Assembly: GCA_963575745.1 (NCBI GenBank)
Contig: CAUYUJ010004603.1
Coordinates: 331,157 to 395,156 of the forward strand
DNA length: 64,000 nucleotides
Direction: 5' to 3'
Source of the DNA: Prorocentrum cordatum
Lineage: Eukaryota > Sar > Dinophyceae > Prorocentrales > Prorocentraceae
How positions within the stretch are numbered: the stretch's first letter is position 1; each line of letters starts with the position of its first letter. Shown in pieces: positions 22,381 through 31,145 of this stretch. Position numbers and translations under genes: made by a program. The notes beneath the pieces were generated by a model. That model did not search any database. It was not told the origin of the DNA and worked only from the letters and a program-made list of their open reading frames with translations.

Positions 22381-22501
22381 ACCGCGTGGGTCGCTGAGTC
22401 TTCAGCGATTGCGGCCGTCAAGTGGCGTCGATCGTTCGACACCGGTCGGAACGGGGCGCCTGTAGGCGCTCGTGAACGCGGCCCCTGTCGGCGCTCGTCA
22501 A

Positions 22502-22660
22502 GGGGCCCATGGCCACACAAAGAAATACACACACCAATAACAGGACTCCCAATATTTTCCCATCTCTTCTGCGCTCTTGTCTTCCCCCCCACTTCTCATA
22601 TTCCCCCATATTTTCTGGGGAGTCGACGATTCGTTGTGTCTCTGTTTTTTCCCCTCCCGA
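22502..22660 (+). repeat. Dispersed 160-bp repeat family A, copy 3
   Basis: More diverged copy, GGGGCCCATGGCCACACAAA to CCCCTCCCGA. Confidence 0.75.
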
Positions 22661-22784
22661 ATTCCACCCGTGACCGTCCGTCGCCGCGCCGGCACGCCCC
22701 GAGCCCACGCGTGCCCCGCTGTTGTCTTCGAGGGCCCCCCTCGGCTCTCCCGCCGCGCGAGCGGGCACCCTGGACGCCAAAATC

Positions 22785-23082
22785 CGCTCAGAAGCTGCCC
22801 GTGGACGCCACCAGTGTTCCGACTGTCCTGGAGCCCGGAGCGGGCCCCGCAGCAGGGGAGCCACAGCTCCGACCTTCGAGCCTCCTCGCCTCAGAAGGCA
22901 TCTGGGCCTCCTGGGAACCGAACGTGACCACCCTTCTCCAGGGGTCACCTCCTTGCCGTCGCTCGGACGTCCCTTTCCCGTGCATTTTTCGGTTCCGTGC
23001 GTGCTTTTTTGCTCGAGGGTCCAGGAGGGTCCTCGATGCTTCTCGCCGAGAGAAAAAGTGCACACACGTCCGAGCGGTGCCA
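22785..23082 (+). repeat. Segmental duplication (empty site) plus repeat family B, copy 5
   Basis: 22785-22953 matches 14128-14472 without the 155-bp insertion; 22953-23082 is a full family B copy (TTGCCGTCGCTCGGACGTCC to CACACACGTCCGAGCGGTGC). Confidence 0.85.
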
Positions 23083-23689
23083 AGGGCACGGGCCGGGCCG
23101 CGCGCCTTCATCAGGCCGCTGTGGGTGCTCTCGATGAGCAGCGAATGCCCGTCATTGGTGTCCACGTCGACGCCTAGCCTGGGGCACGGCCGCAGGCAGG
23201 CGCGGGCGCCACGCACCCCGGAGGCCACACTCCGGCTGACGACGTTGTCGTCGCCGACGTGGGCGTCGGCGACGTCTTGAAAAGTTGGGGCGTCCTGGGA
23301 ACTTCTCGTCGCCACGGCTGCAAACACCCTGGAAGACTAGGCAGGATGGACCCGGGAGAGGCTGGGCAAGTACAGCACGCTCCACTGGCAGGTACAACAC
23401 GCTCCGCCGTGACGAACTGGCCAATTATCTGACATTTGCACTTTCTCTTTCCACTGTGGCCAAAAGCGTCTCGGAGAGAGCAGCGTGCGCGCCAGAAGTC
23501 TCGCTTAGGGCGTGAACCTCGACGGGAACAAAATGGTCTCGCAGTGTGCCCATCCGCGACAATCGAAGCGGCTGCGGCACCCGTATCAAGAACGCAAATC
23601 TGCATAGTGGGCGGAAAACAAAACCATATCTTCAGTGGCATCTCGTGGGAGCCTCCCATAATTACAACCTTGTCGGCTCTTGCGAATCG

Positions 23690-23760
23690 ACGCTAGTCGA
23701 CGCTCAATCGACGCCAATCGACGCCAATCGACGCTAAATCGACGCTAAATCGGTAGTCCC
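23690..23760 (+). repeat. Tandem 11 to 12-bp repeat
   Basis: Seven or so units of AATCGACGCC / AATCGACGCTA. Confidence 0.85.
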
Positions 23761-23832
23761 GTCGACTCCCAAACGCTACTCGACGCTGAGCGACGCGAAG
23801 GACGGAACGACGAGGGCACATAATGCTCCCAT

Positions 23833-24010
23833 TGAGTCGGGCCTGTCCCCCGACATAGGGATTGTGGACAGAAAACAAATGGTCAACTAATACCCTATAT
23901 ATATATATATGTGTATTAACTTGAAAAAGAAAAAACAAACCAAAAAACACGTCCCCAGGCTGTTGTTTACTATTGTTGAATTATCCTCCTGTAGTGGGAC
24001 AGGCCCGACG
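23833..24010. mobile_element. TTAA-ended MITE family G, diverged copy
   Basis: Left end GAGTCGGGCCTGTCCCCC, right end GTGGGACAGGCCCGACGTGG. Interior AT-rich with a TATATA run. The TTAA borders are not kept. Confidence 0.6.
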
Positions 24011-24090
24011 TGGGGCTCCCATGATCTGCTGACGACATGTCCATGGCCTCGCGGTCTGAACCTCTCGGCCGCGGCACCGTGGATGCATGG

Positions 24091-24227
24091 TTAAGTCGGG
24101 CGTGTCCCGCTACAAAGGGACGAAAAATACAACAAAGTCAAACAATACCCTAAAACCTAAAATACTGAAACGTTGTCAGAACATCGTCCCCAGACTATTT
24201 TTTCAACTATTTTTGAATATCCCTTCT
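24091..24227. repeat. TTAA-ended MITE family G, cut by assembly gap
   Basis: Begins TTAAGTCGGGCGTGTCCC and runs into the N block before its right end. Confidence 0.65.
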
Positions 24228-24327
24228 NNNNNNNNNNNNNNNNNNNNNNNNNNNNNNNNNNNNNNNNNNNNNNNNNNNNNNNNNNNNNNNNNNNNNNNNN
24301 NNNNNNNNNNNNNNNNNNNNNNNNNNN
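24228..24327. other. Assembly gap (100 N)
   Basis: Exactly 100 Ns, the usual placeholder for a gap of unknown length. Sequence on the two sides may not be adjacent, so any reading frame drawn across it is meaningless. Confidence 0.98.
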
Positions 24328-24441
24328 GCGCGCACTGGCGGGCCGCCATCGGCGCCGCGGAAGCGCTTGCGGTCGTCCGCCGAGGCGGTCGCGGCACCTC
24401 CCGCACTCGCCGCGGCGGCGAGCATCTCGGAAGCCGACGGC
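24328..24441 (-). CDS. Possible partial exon, minus strand
   Basis: Reading leftwards from an ATG at 24441 gives MPSASEMLAAAASAGGAATA followed by DDRKRFRGADGG, continuing to the gap. The composition is that of an ordinary N-terminus and unlike the simple-repeat ORFs nearby. No family is recognised. It may equally be GC-rich non-coding sequence. Confidence 0.25.
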
Positions 24442-24879
24442 ATGGCGGTCGTGACGAATAGATTCTGTTGTGGCGACTCAGGCAAAAGGGATCGACAGCC
24501 AGCGGGCCGACGGAAGCTGCCAATGATATTGTCGATTGTTGTGGCGGCCTTCACGGCAAAACCCCCGGGGCCCAGGCGAGCACGGTTACCTTGCGCGTCC
24601 TCGCTTATCTTCGCACGAGTGATGAACGAGCAGACATATGTGCATGTTGATGTGGATAACGATGAAGGACATGCAGATGTGGATAACGATGAAGAAAAAA
24701 TATGTGTACTGATGCTGACGATGCTTACCACATGCTCCACCCAACGGTCCCCAGACATACTGACATAGTGTAATGCTGCAATGAGAGGGGGACGACTACC
24801 TCCAGATACCCGCATAGCTTCCCCCTCCCAACATGTGTGTCTGGAGCGTGGTGTCTGGAGTCTGGAGGTGGTGTCAGGA

Positions 24880-25190
24880 GTGTGAGGTCTGCACAAGCTG
24901 GTGGAGTCTGCACAGGCTGGTGGGATCGTAGTCTGCACAAGCTGGTGGAGTCTGCACAAGCTGGTGGAGGTTGTGTGCGCTGTTGTGGTGAGGGTCTGCA
25001 CAAGCTGGTGGAATCGTAGTCTGCACAAGCTGTGGGGTGCGGTGCGGTGTGGTGGTGTCAATGCAGTTGCTGTGGGGAATGGGCGTGTGGTGTGAGTCTG
25101 CACATATTGCTGGAGCCGCGGTGTCTGCACAAGTTGATGGTGTGGAAGTGGGCGGGGTAAATGGGGTGGAAGGGGAGAGAGAACGGCGAG
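24880..25190 (-). repeat. 3' UTR of LINE with short tandem repeats
   Basis: On the minus strand the word CCACCAGCTTGTGCAGAC recurs about eight times with variable spacing, immediately after the stop codon of the 1611-residue LINE ORF. Many LINEs end in such short 3' repeats; the true element end is not defined. Confidence 0.7.
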
Positions 25191-25191
25191 G

Positions 25192-28100
25192 TTACGCCGA
25201 AGTGGATCCGCCAGGGTCCCTGTCAAGATCGCGCCAAATCGCCGCGTTGTTGGGTAAGCCCGCAGCGGCGCGGCGAGCGGCGCAGGAGGTGGCATGTTTG
25301 CCCCTGGCGTGGGGCTTCCAGAAGCGAGTGGCGCAGTGAGGGCAAGCCGCCGGCCCCTCGCGTGCCTCCCATTGACACACCCGAACGCGGAACAACCACT
25401 CGTTGTAGGACATCTCTGGACAGCATAGCGAGTGAGTCGCTCTACGCGTCGAGTTCGCAAACAGCTTGTTGCAGTAGGGGCAGGCTGTGCGAGGATAGCC
25501 GGGGCGAGGGGGTGGGATTGGGAGGTCCGTCAGCGTCATCTGGCGCCCCGCCTGTCTTGCTTGGTAATCAAGACGCACTGCCGTGGGATCCCATGGAGGT
25601 GGGGGCGGTGCGGGGGCGGGGAGTCCTGGAGGGCGAGCCTGTTTCCCACCGAGTCGGCGCTTCGAGGTGGTGGCTTGGGGTCTGGCGGCGTGCGCTGCAG
25701 CAGCGGCTGCTCGGCTGCGCCCTCTAGAGGGAGGGTTGGCCGGGATCGGGGCGGTGCTTCTGGTGCCAGTTCCTCCTTCTCCTCCTGGAGCGCTCGGGTC
25801 GGCCGAAGTGGATGATGCAGAGTTGGCGCGCGCCTCTGGGGGGAGGCGGGAACAGGGTGCGACGTGGGATCGTAAGGAACGTAAGTACATATTGCTCTGA
25901 CAGTGCGGGCAGACATACTTGCTCCCCGGAGCGGGCAGAGCGCCGAATTCCTGAAAGACTCGGGAGTGCGCTGCGGCACGGCGTGCTGCTGTAGCTGCAT
26001 CTTGGCGTCTGGCTCCAAAGGTTTGTTGGTCGGCGCGGCGGCGCTGGTCCTTGACCCAAAGGCGTAGTAGGCGGGCCCACTCCGCTCCTCCGTCGCGCTG
26101 GGCAATCGCTGTCCACTGCTGTGCCCGCTGGGACTTTTGGAGGGAGCTGTGGCCAAGGAGCTCTTCGAGTCGGGCCCGTAGCTGGCGGCGGGTGTGTCCA
26201 GGAGTGCGTTTGCATCGTACCGCCGTCTCAGGCGGCAGCCATGCCCAAAGGATGCGTCTCTCGAGCCGGTCGGCGGGCATGCGCGCGAGGTGGCCCAGGT
26301 ACCGTAGCTGAGCTTGTCCAATCAGGATATGTATGGGGTCGATACCAACACGTCGACGTAAGTCCTGCATGGTGACCTCGTCCTCTTGCATTGTGCTGAT
26401 GCGCTGTGCCGTAATCCCTCGTACAACCTTGTTCTGGAAGGTCTGGTATTGGCGGATCTGTGTCGAAGTGAAGTGGCGTGTTTCGGCTCCGTATAGTAAA
26501 CATCGCATTACCACAGCTGAAACCAAGGCCCCTTTCTGGCGGTCCGTAAGCCCGTATTGCGGTAGGCGGCGTCGTAGCTGAGCCCACGCTTTCTTGGCGC
26601 AGTCCAGTCGGTTGTCTGTGCCCCGCTGGCGTTTGCCCGTGGAGTCCAGGATGCACCCGAGAAGCTTGGCAGAGTCCTTGTAGAGGTTGGGGTCCCTGGT
26701 AGTGGCTATCCGGAGTCTCTTTCGTTTTTCTGGCTTCTCCGTTTCGCCCCACTCGGTCAGCGTGTTGATGAGGATGCGCTCTCGAGCTTCGCGGCTGCCT
26801 TCGCGGCCCACTTGCGTCGTGTCGTCGGCAAACATGATGGTGAGCAACTCGAAGATGTCCAGGTTGTGGTTCAGGGCTTTGCGAGCGCGGTTGCCCGGAG
26901 GCTGTCGGAGGTGGAATTTGCGACCCTCCACGCTGTGGACTCGGAAGGGTTCGAGGTTGTTGTCCGCCAAAAACTTTGAGATCCGTTGTTCCGCATGTCG
27001 AATAGGGAACGTGTGGTACACATTGAAGCAGCACGGGCTGGTACAGCATCCTTCGCGGAAGCCGCGTGCGAGGGTATACGGTTCCCCGGTGCCGGCTCTG
27101 GTACGAACAACGTATTCGGCAAGATCGTGCACGCCACTGAGAATCGTCATGAAGTGCGGTGGAAAGCCGACACGTTTGAATACTTGCCAGGCAGAGGGCC
27201 GCGGGATCCGTGGGTAGGCCTTCATGATGTCGATGAGCAAGAGCGTGAGTGGTTCAGGAAGTGGAGCAGCCGTGTCGGCCGAAGATGTCTGCGCCTCGGC
27301 GGCGGCCTCGAGTAAGATGCGAACCAGGAAGAGGGTGTCTTGCGTGCTCCTGTGAGGACGAAAGCCCCATTGGTATTCCGGTAGTAGGCCGCTCTGTTCC
27401 GACCACTTCCGAAGTCGGCCCGCCATGATTTTGCCCAGGACACGTGAAATAATACTGATAAGGATGATACAACGGTAGTTATCCAGGTCGTCGCGGGCCC
27501 CTTTGCCTTTGTAAAGCATTGTACCGAGACATCGGTGTACTGATGGCTCCCATTGCGCTGGAGGCGTGTGCCAGAGTTGAGTGATGAGTAGGCGGAATTG
27601 GTGGTTCGCTCGTGGTCCAGCTGCAGTTATCATTGTGATAGTGACTTCGTCCTCCCGAGGTGCCGATTCTTTGGTGGCCGCGATCGCGTCGAGGATCTCG
27701 TCCTCGGCTGGCGTGTCCGCAAGCCAGGAGGCTTCTGGGAGCGCCGGAACCAGCTGCTCGATCAGCTCGGGAGCCACGTGGAATTCGTCTTCGGCAATGC
27801 GCATGTTGTGTGTGCGGATGTCCTCGAGGGAGAAAGGTTCTGTCCCTTCATAGGACACTCCTTGGATCGCAATGCTTATTTTCCGGAGGGTTTGGTAGAA
27901 GCGACCCCAGTCACCGCAGTTCATGCATTCGTGTAGGAGGGAAGTGGTGCGTCGAAGCCAACGGCTGCGACAGCGGCGTCGGAAGGTCTGTAGTGCTCGT
28001 TTCGCTCGCTTGTGGTCCTCTCGCAGGGAGGCTTCGGAGGGATGGCCTTGTGCTCGTCTGACCTTGTCCCAAGCGGTGGAGACGGCCTCCTGCAGAGTCG

Positions 28101-30027
28101 AGAGGGTGGCGTCATCTTCAGGGGTACACGGCCGGCCGACTGTGTTACGCGCTCGGCGGCCGACCGTAGTAGTCGCGGCCTCCCGGAGGACGGCGGCCAG
28201 CTCGGTCCATCCCAGTGTGGGAGGTTCGGGCGGCGGCGAGGGCGTGGAGGTGAGTGCTGTGGAGGTGGGCGGCGCTGGCTGGGAAGCCGACGGGGGAGCC
28301 TTGCGGCGAAGGCGGCGGCTCGGGCCAGGGGTGGAAACAGAATTGGGCGCCCGGGAGGTGCGGCCTCGATCTGCATTGCGGTCGGCTCGTTCATTGCCCA
28401 CGTTGCCCGAATGTCCTCTGGTCCAGTGCCAGCATACTGGGTGCGTTGGGAGTGTGGCTTGCAGCTCCTTGCGAGCTAATTTGACGAGGATCACGTTGCG
28501 CGTAGCCTTCCATCGGCCTCGAGTCATAGAGCAAGCGTATTCGGAGTCGTAGTGGATGTGGACCGTGGTACCAGTGGGCAAGATACGCCGGGCCCATCGG
28601 AGAGCCCAGATAACTGCGGAGAGTTCGCCAGTGTTGTTGGTAGCCCGCTCCGCAATGACGTCCGTAGTGCCCGTGGTGGTGTTGACCGGGCCGTAGTCAT
28701 CGACGACTTGACCCTGGTGCCACGCTGCAAATCCCCAGCCCGCGGATACAGGGCACCCAGTGCCGGGGCGGTGAGAGGCAGATCCATCCGTGTATATGTG
28801 GGCTTGGCAGGGGTCGGTGGTTAGCCAACCTTCAACGTAGGTGTCGTTGGGGTCGGTGGAGGAAGGCGCCGGAGGCACCCCTCGATCGGCCAGGCATTGC
28901 TCGACTGTCTGGCTATAGCGGTCGCGATTGCGTTTGGCTCGCTCGCTGGGTCCACGGAGGCCTTCTAGTTGAAGACGTCCTTCCTGGAGGCCTTGTTGTT
29001 GTCGGCTCCGGTTGCGGCTGGCACGTGCAACAAAACGCTGCTTGCGATGCTGTTTCCGTGGTAGTGAACCGGTGCGGCCGATGTGGAGCCAACTGGCCTT
29101 TCCCATGTGGTCCGCGATTCCCGCAAAGGTGTGGATAGATTGAAATGCCGAGACCAGAGGGCCGGCCGCGACGAAGGAGTCGAGCTCGTACCAGGACCCC
29201 GTTTGGTTGTGCCTCCAGGTGCCTCTCCATTTGATGGGTCGGCGAGAGTCGACGTGTTCTAGGGATGCTTGTGCTAGCCATTGCAGCAGAATCCGTCCTC
29301 CCATGGTGGTCGTTTGACCGAGGCCGTGGGGTCCGATGTGATCGGAGATGGAGTCCCGCCCGATGTGTCCATTCCAATCGCCTCCCAAGATAGGCGCCCA
29401 GTCCGGACGTAGCGTTTGCAGCAACAGGGTGGCCTGAGCGTAAGCTTCCCGACGTGGTCCGACGGTGGGTGTAGTAGGCATGTACACCGCCAGGAAGGCA
29501 AGCTGCTGGTCGGAGATGGTGAGCCCGATCCCAGCAATGCGGTCACTTTGTTGCCATTTCTGTGCTCCTTGCGTCTCCCATTCCTTGGCCCACGCGCGGG
29601 TAAGAACAATGCCAACTCGGCCGTGCAGAATGAAACAGAATTCTTCAATCCAAACCACTTGCCAGGTCGATGTGCCATGCAAATCAGTCAAAAAGGTCAA
29701 ATCAAACTTCTGAGCACGAAGGGTGGAAACAAGAGCTTGCAGTTTGTCGCGATAGTGGAGGAGCTGCCAACGAAGTCCCTGGACGTTCATGGTCCCCACT
29801 CGGAGGGCTCCAGAGCGTGTGCGGCAACGACTTGGTCGGTATTGCCGGCGGACTCGGTGGCGGCGGCGGCCGCACGGTGTCCGATCCTTGGGATCCATGG
29901 GACTCATGTGCGGGCCACTCGAAGGTGAGAATGTCGGATGCGCACCGACCGGGTAAGTAGTGTCAGGAGCAAGCTCCTGGGCTGCATGGTGCGCCCGGCG
30001 AGATAAACCATGCAGCCGCTGAGGCAT
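25192..30027 (-). CDS. LINE retrotransposon polyprotein: endonuclease, RNase H, reverse transcriptase, zinc fingers
   Basis: An uninterrupted 1611-residue ORF. Residues about 76-310 form an APE-type endonuclease (GTMNVQGL, GGDWNGHIG, ELDSFV, IADHMGKA), although the usual catalytic QE is replaced by TD near residue 115. Residues about 408-553 are RNase H: IYTDGSAS (Asp413), NNTGELSA (Glu468), HYDSEYA (Asp494), GNVGNERAD (Asp549). The reverse transcriptase spans about 830-1080 with LLIDIMKAY (Asp933) and MFADDT (Asp1068-1069). Three CxxC-type fingers lie near the C-terminus (VCPHCQSNM, ACPYCNKLF, ACPHCATRF). Its role is copy-and-paste transposition by target-primed reverse transcription. RNase H ahead of the RT is unusual; LINEs I know carry it after. 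The start is the first Met of the open frame and could lie slightly downstream. The frame is intact, so the copy may be young. Confidence 0.93.
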   Translation of the reverse strand: MPQRLHGLSRRAHHAAQELAPDTTYPVGAHPTFSPSSGPHMSPMDPKDRTPCGRRRHRVRRQYRPSRCRTRSGALRVGTMNVQGLRWQLLHYRDKLQALVSTLRAQKFDLTFLTDLHGTSTWQVVWIEEFCFILHGRVGIVLTRAWAKEWETQGAQKWQQSDRIAGIGLTISDQQLAFLAVYMPTTPTVGPRREAYAQATLLLQTLRPDWAPILGGDWNGHIGRDSISDHIGPHGLGQTTTMGGRILLQWLAQASLEHVDSRRPIKWRGTWRHNQTGSWYELDSFVAAGPLVSAFQSIHTFAGIADHMGKASWLHIGRTGSLPRKQHRKQRFVARASRNRSRQQQGLQEGRLQLEGLRGPSERAKRNRDRYSQTVEQCLADRGVPPAPSSTDPNDTYVEGWLTTDPCQAHIYTDGSASHRPGTGCPVSAGWGFAAWHQGQVVDDYGPVNTTTGTTDVIAERATNNTGELSAVIWALRWARRILPTGTTVHIHYDSEYACSMTRGRWKATRNVILVKLARKELQATLPTHPVCWHWTRGHSGNVGNERADRNADRGRTSRAPNSVSTPGPSRRLRRKAPPSASQPAPPTSTALTSTPSPPPEPPTLGWTELAAVLREAATTTVGRRARNTVGRPCTPEDDATLSTLQEAVSTAWDKVRRAQGHPSEASLREDHKRAKRALQTFRRRCRSRWLRRTTSLLHECMNCGDWGRFYQTLRKISIAIQGVSYEGTEPFSLEDIRTHNMRIAEDEFHVAPELIEQLVPALPEASWLADTPAEDEILDAIAATKESAPREDEVTITMITAAGPRANHQFRLLITQLWHTPPAQWEPSVHRCLGTMLYKGKGARDDLDNYRCIILISIISRVLGKIMAGRLRKWSEQSGLLPEYQWGFRPHRSTQDTLFLVRILLEAAAEAQTSSADTAAPLPEPLTLLLIDIMKAYPRIPRPSAWQVFKRVGFPPHFMTILSGVHDLAEYVVRTRAGTGEPYTLARGFREGCCTSPCCFNVYHTFPIRHAEQRISKFLADNNLEPFRVHSVEGRKFHLRQPPGNRARKALNHNLDIFELLTIMFADDTTQVGREGSREARERILINTLTEWGETEKPEKRKRLRIATTRDPNLYKDSAKLLGCILDSTGKRQRGTDNRLDCAKKAWAQLRRRLPQYGLTDRQKGALVSAVVMRCLLYGAETRHFTSTQIRQYQTFQNKVVRGITAQRISTMQEDEVTMQDLRRRVGIDPIHILIGQAQLRYLGHLARMPADRLERRILWAWLPPETAVRCKRTPGHTRRQLRARLEELLGHSSLQKSQRAQQWTAIAQRDGGAEWARLLRLWVKDQRRRADQQTFGARRQDAATAARRAAAHSRVFQEFGALPAPGSKYVCPHCQSNMYLRSLRSHVAPCSRLPPEARANSASSTSADPSAPGGEGGTGTRSTAPIPANPPSRGRSRAAAAAAHAARPQATTSKRRLGGKQARPPGLPAPAPPPPPWDPTAVRLDYQARQAGRQMTLTDLPIPPPRPGYPRTACPYCNKLFANSTRRATHSLCCPEMSYNEWLFRVRVCQWEAREGPAACPHCATRFWKPHARGKHATSCAARRAAAGLPNNAAIWRDLDRDPGGSTSA

Positions 30028-30168
30028 CAGGGGTGTGCCTCGTGTGAGACAGTGGTACCATTGTCGCAGCTGGTGGAGATGATGTGAAATAAGCCTGATG
30101 AAGATGCTGAGGAGGAAGAGGAGAGGAGGTGGGACCTGCTGCGATTCCCGGTGTGGACTTGGACCAGG
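30028..30168 (-). other. Presumed LINE 5' flank ending at the TA target site
   Basis: 141 bp between the LINE start codon and the TA at 30169-30170 that borders the large element. It probably belongs to the LINE 5' UTR. The LINE sequence does not resume at 54799 on the other side. Confidence 0.4.
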
Positions 30169-30170
30169 TA

Positions 30171-30198
30171 ATCCAGAAGCCGCATTAAAGTGATCATT
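30171..30198 (+). repeat. Left terminal inverted repeat
   Basis: Starts ATCCAGAAGCCGCATTAAAG and ends in TGATCATT. The inverse of 54769-54796 except at its second base (T here, C at the other end). Preceded by TA. Confidence 0.9.
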
Positions 30199-30205
30199 TG
30201 TTTTT

Positions 30206-30297
30206 TGGCCCCCCCTCTGTCACAGAGGGGGTCAAATATGCCCCCCCTCTGTCACAGAGGGGGTCTGAGATGCCCCCCCTCTGTCACGGAGGACCTC
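30206..30297. repeat. Left subterminal palindrome array
   Basis: Three units of CCCCCCTCTGTCACAGAGGG spaced about 34 bp, the last slightly degraded (GTCACGGAGG). The same 13-bp core recurs at the right end and at 42185-42535. Possible transposase-binding sites. Confidence 0.85.
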
Positions 30298-30503
30298 GTT
30301 CTGGGTGCTCTTCTGCCACGGGAGCTCCCGATACGATTGGAGACGATAAAATGTGATAGCGGGATGGGGGATTGGAGGGGGAGGGAGACGAAAACGATGA
30401 AGGAGAGGAGGCAACGACAGCACCGATGAAAGCACCGTTTCTTTTTCCTTCTCCGCTCGGGCAGCGGTCGCCGAGCACGACGGCGCGCGCGAGTCGCCGC
30501 CGC

Positions 30504-31115
30504 TCACGATGCAATGGCAAGGCCTCCGCTGCTGCGGAGGGTCGACGTTCGGCCGATGAGGCCTCCCTCCGCTGCTGCGGAGGGGCGGCTCCTGTGCGAT
30601 GGTTCAGCTAAGTTTTTCCCAGGGATTGGTTTCGGGGGGGGTTCGACCCACCTCCAAGTCGTGGTCGCGACCTCCCAGTGCCCCTGGCCGCTACTCCACC
30701 CACTGTGGCTGCTCCACCAGTCACTGGGGCGTTGGTCGCTGCCGAATGCCACTTGCATGTCGCGCCAGGCGGAGTCGACCATGCGGTCCTGCAGCGAGGA
30801 AGCCTCGCCGCTCGGCTGTTGCCACTCGCGCTCCTCGCCCTCCTTGGTGCGCCGCCACTCATCCCTGCGCCACTCCTCGTCTGTTGGTTGCTGCCGTGGC
30901 GTTTGTGGCCTCCGCTGCTGCGGGGGCTCTGGCGGCTCGTGGCCGAGGGCAGCGATCGCGTCCGAGAAGTAGATGGCGGCGCCGCGCTGCCCTCGCTGCT
31001 CCAGCGGCGCAGGCCCTGGAGATGGGCACTGCGGGGTCGGCTGCCACCTGGGGGGTGATAAATAATTATTTCTATATCCCCTCCCTGTCCACTCCCGCCC
31101 CTTCCCGACACTCAT
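30504..31115 (-). CDS. Unknown Trp/Arg-rich protein
   Basis: A 203-residue ORF. The middle (DEEWRRDEWRRTKEGEE, then MVDSAWRDMQVAFGSDQR and HWEVATTTWRWVEP) looks like real protein rather than repeat translation. The N-terminal third is less convincing and may be intronic. Three CCGCTGCTGCGG hairpins lie within it, one read in each frame (PPQQRR, SAAAEGG, RSSGG). It begins 31 bp after the stop of the next gene upstream and could be a further exon of it. Function unknown. Confidence 0.4.
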   Translation of the reverse strand: MSVGKGREWTGRGYRNNYLSPPRWQPTPQCPSPGPAPLEQRGQRGAAIYFSDAIAALGHEPPEPPQQRRPQTPRQQPTDEEWRRDEWRRTKEGEEREWQQPSGEASSLQDRMVDSAWRDMQVAFGSDQRPSDWWSSHSGWSSGQGHWEVATTTWRWVEPPPKPIPGKNLAEPSHRSRPSAAAEGGLIGRTSTLRSSGGLAIAS

Positions 31116-31145
31116 TTCCTTATGTCATCCCTCGTCCTGCTCAGC

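Noticed and set aside
24207-25460. 417-codon minus-strand ORF through the N gap
   Set aside because: The frame crosses an unknown-length gap and the LINE 3' repeats; only the short stretch at 24328-24441 is worth keeping.
27923-28552. Plus-strand ORFs inside the LINE
   Set aside because: Shadows of the intact 1611-codon minus-strand ORF; Arg- and Ser-rich without motifs.
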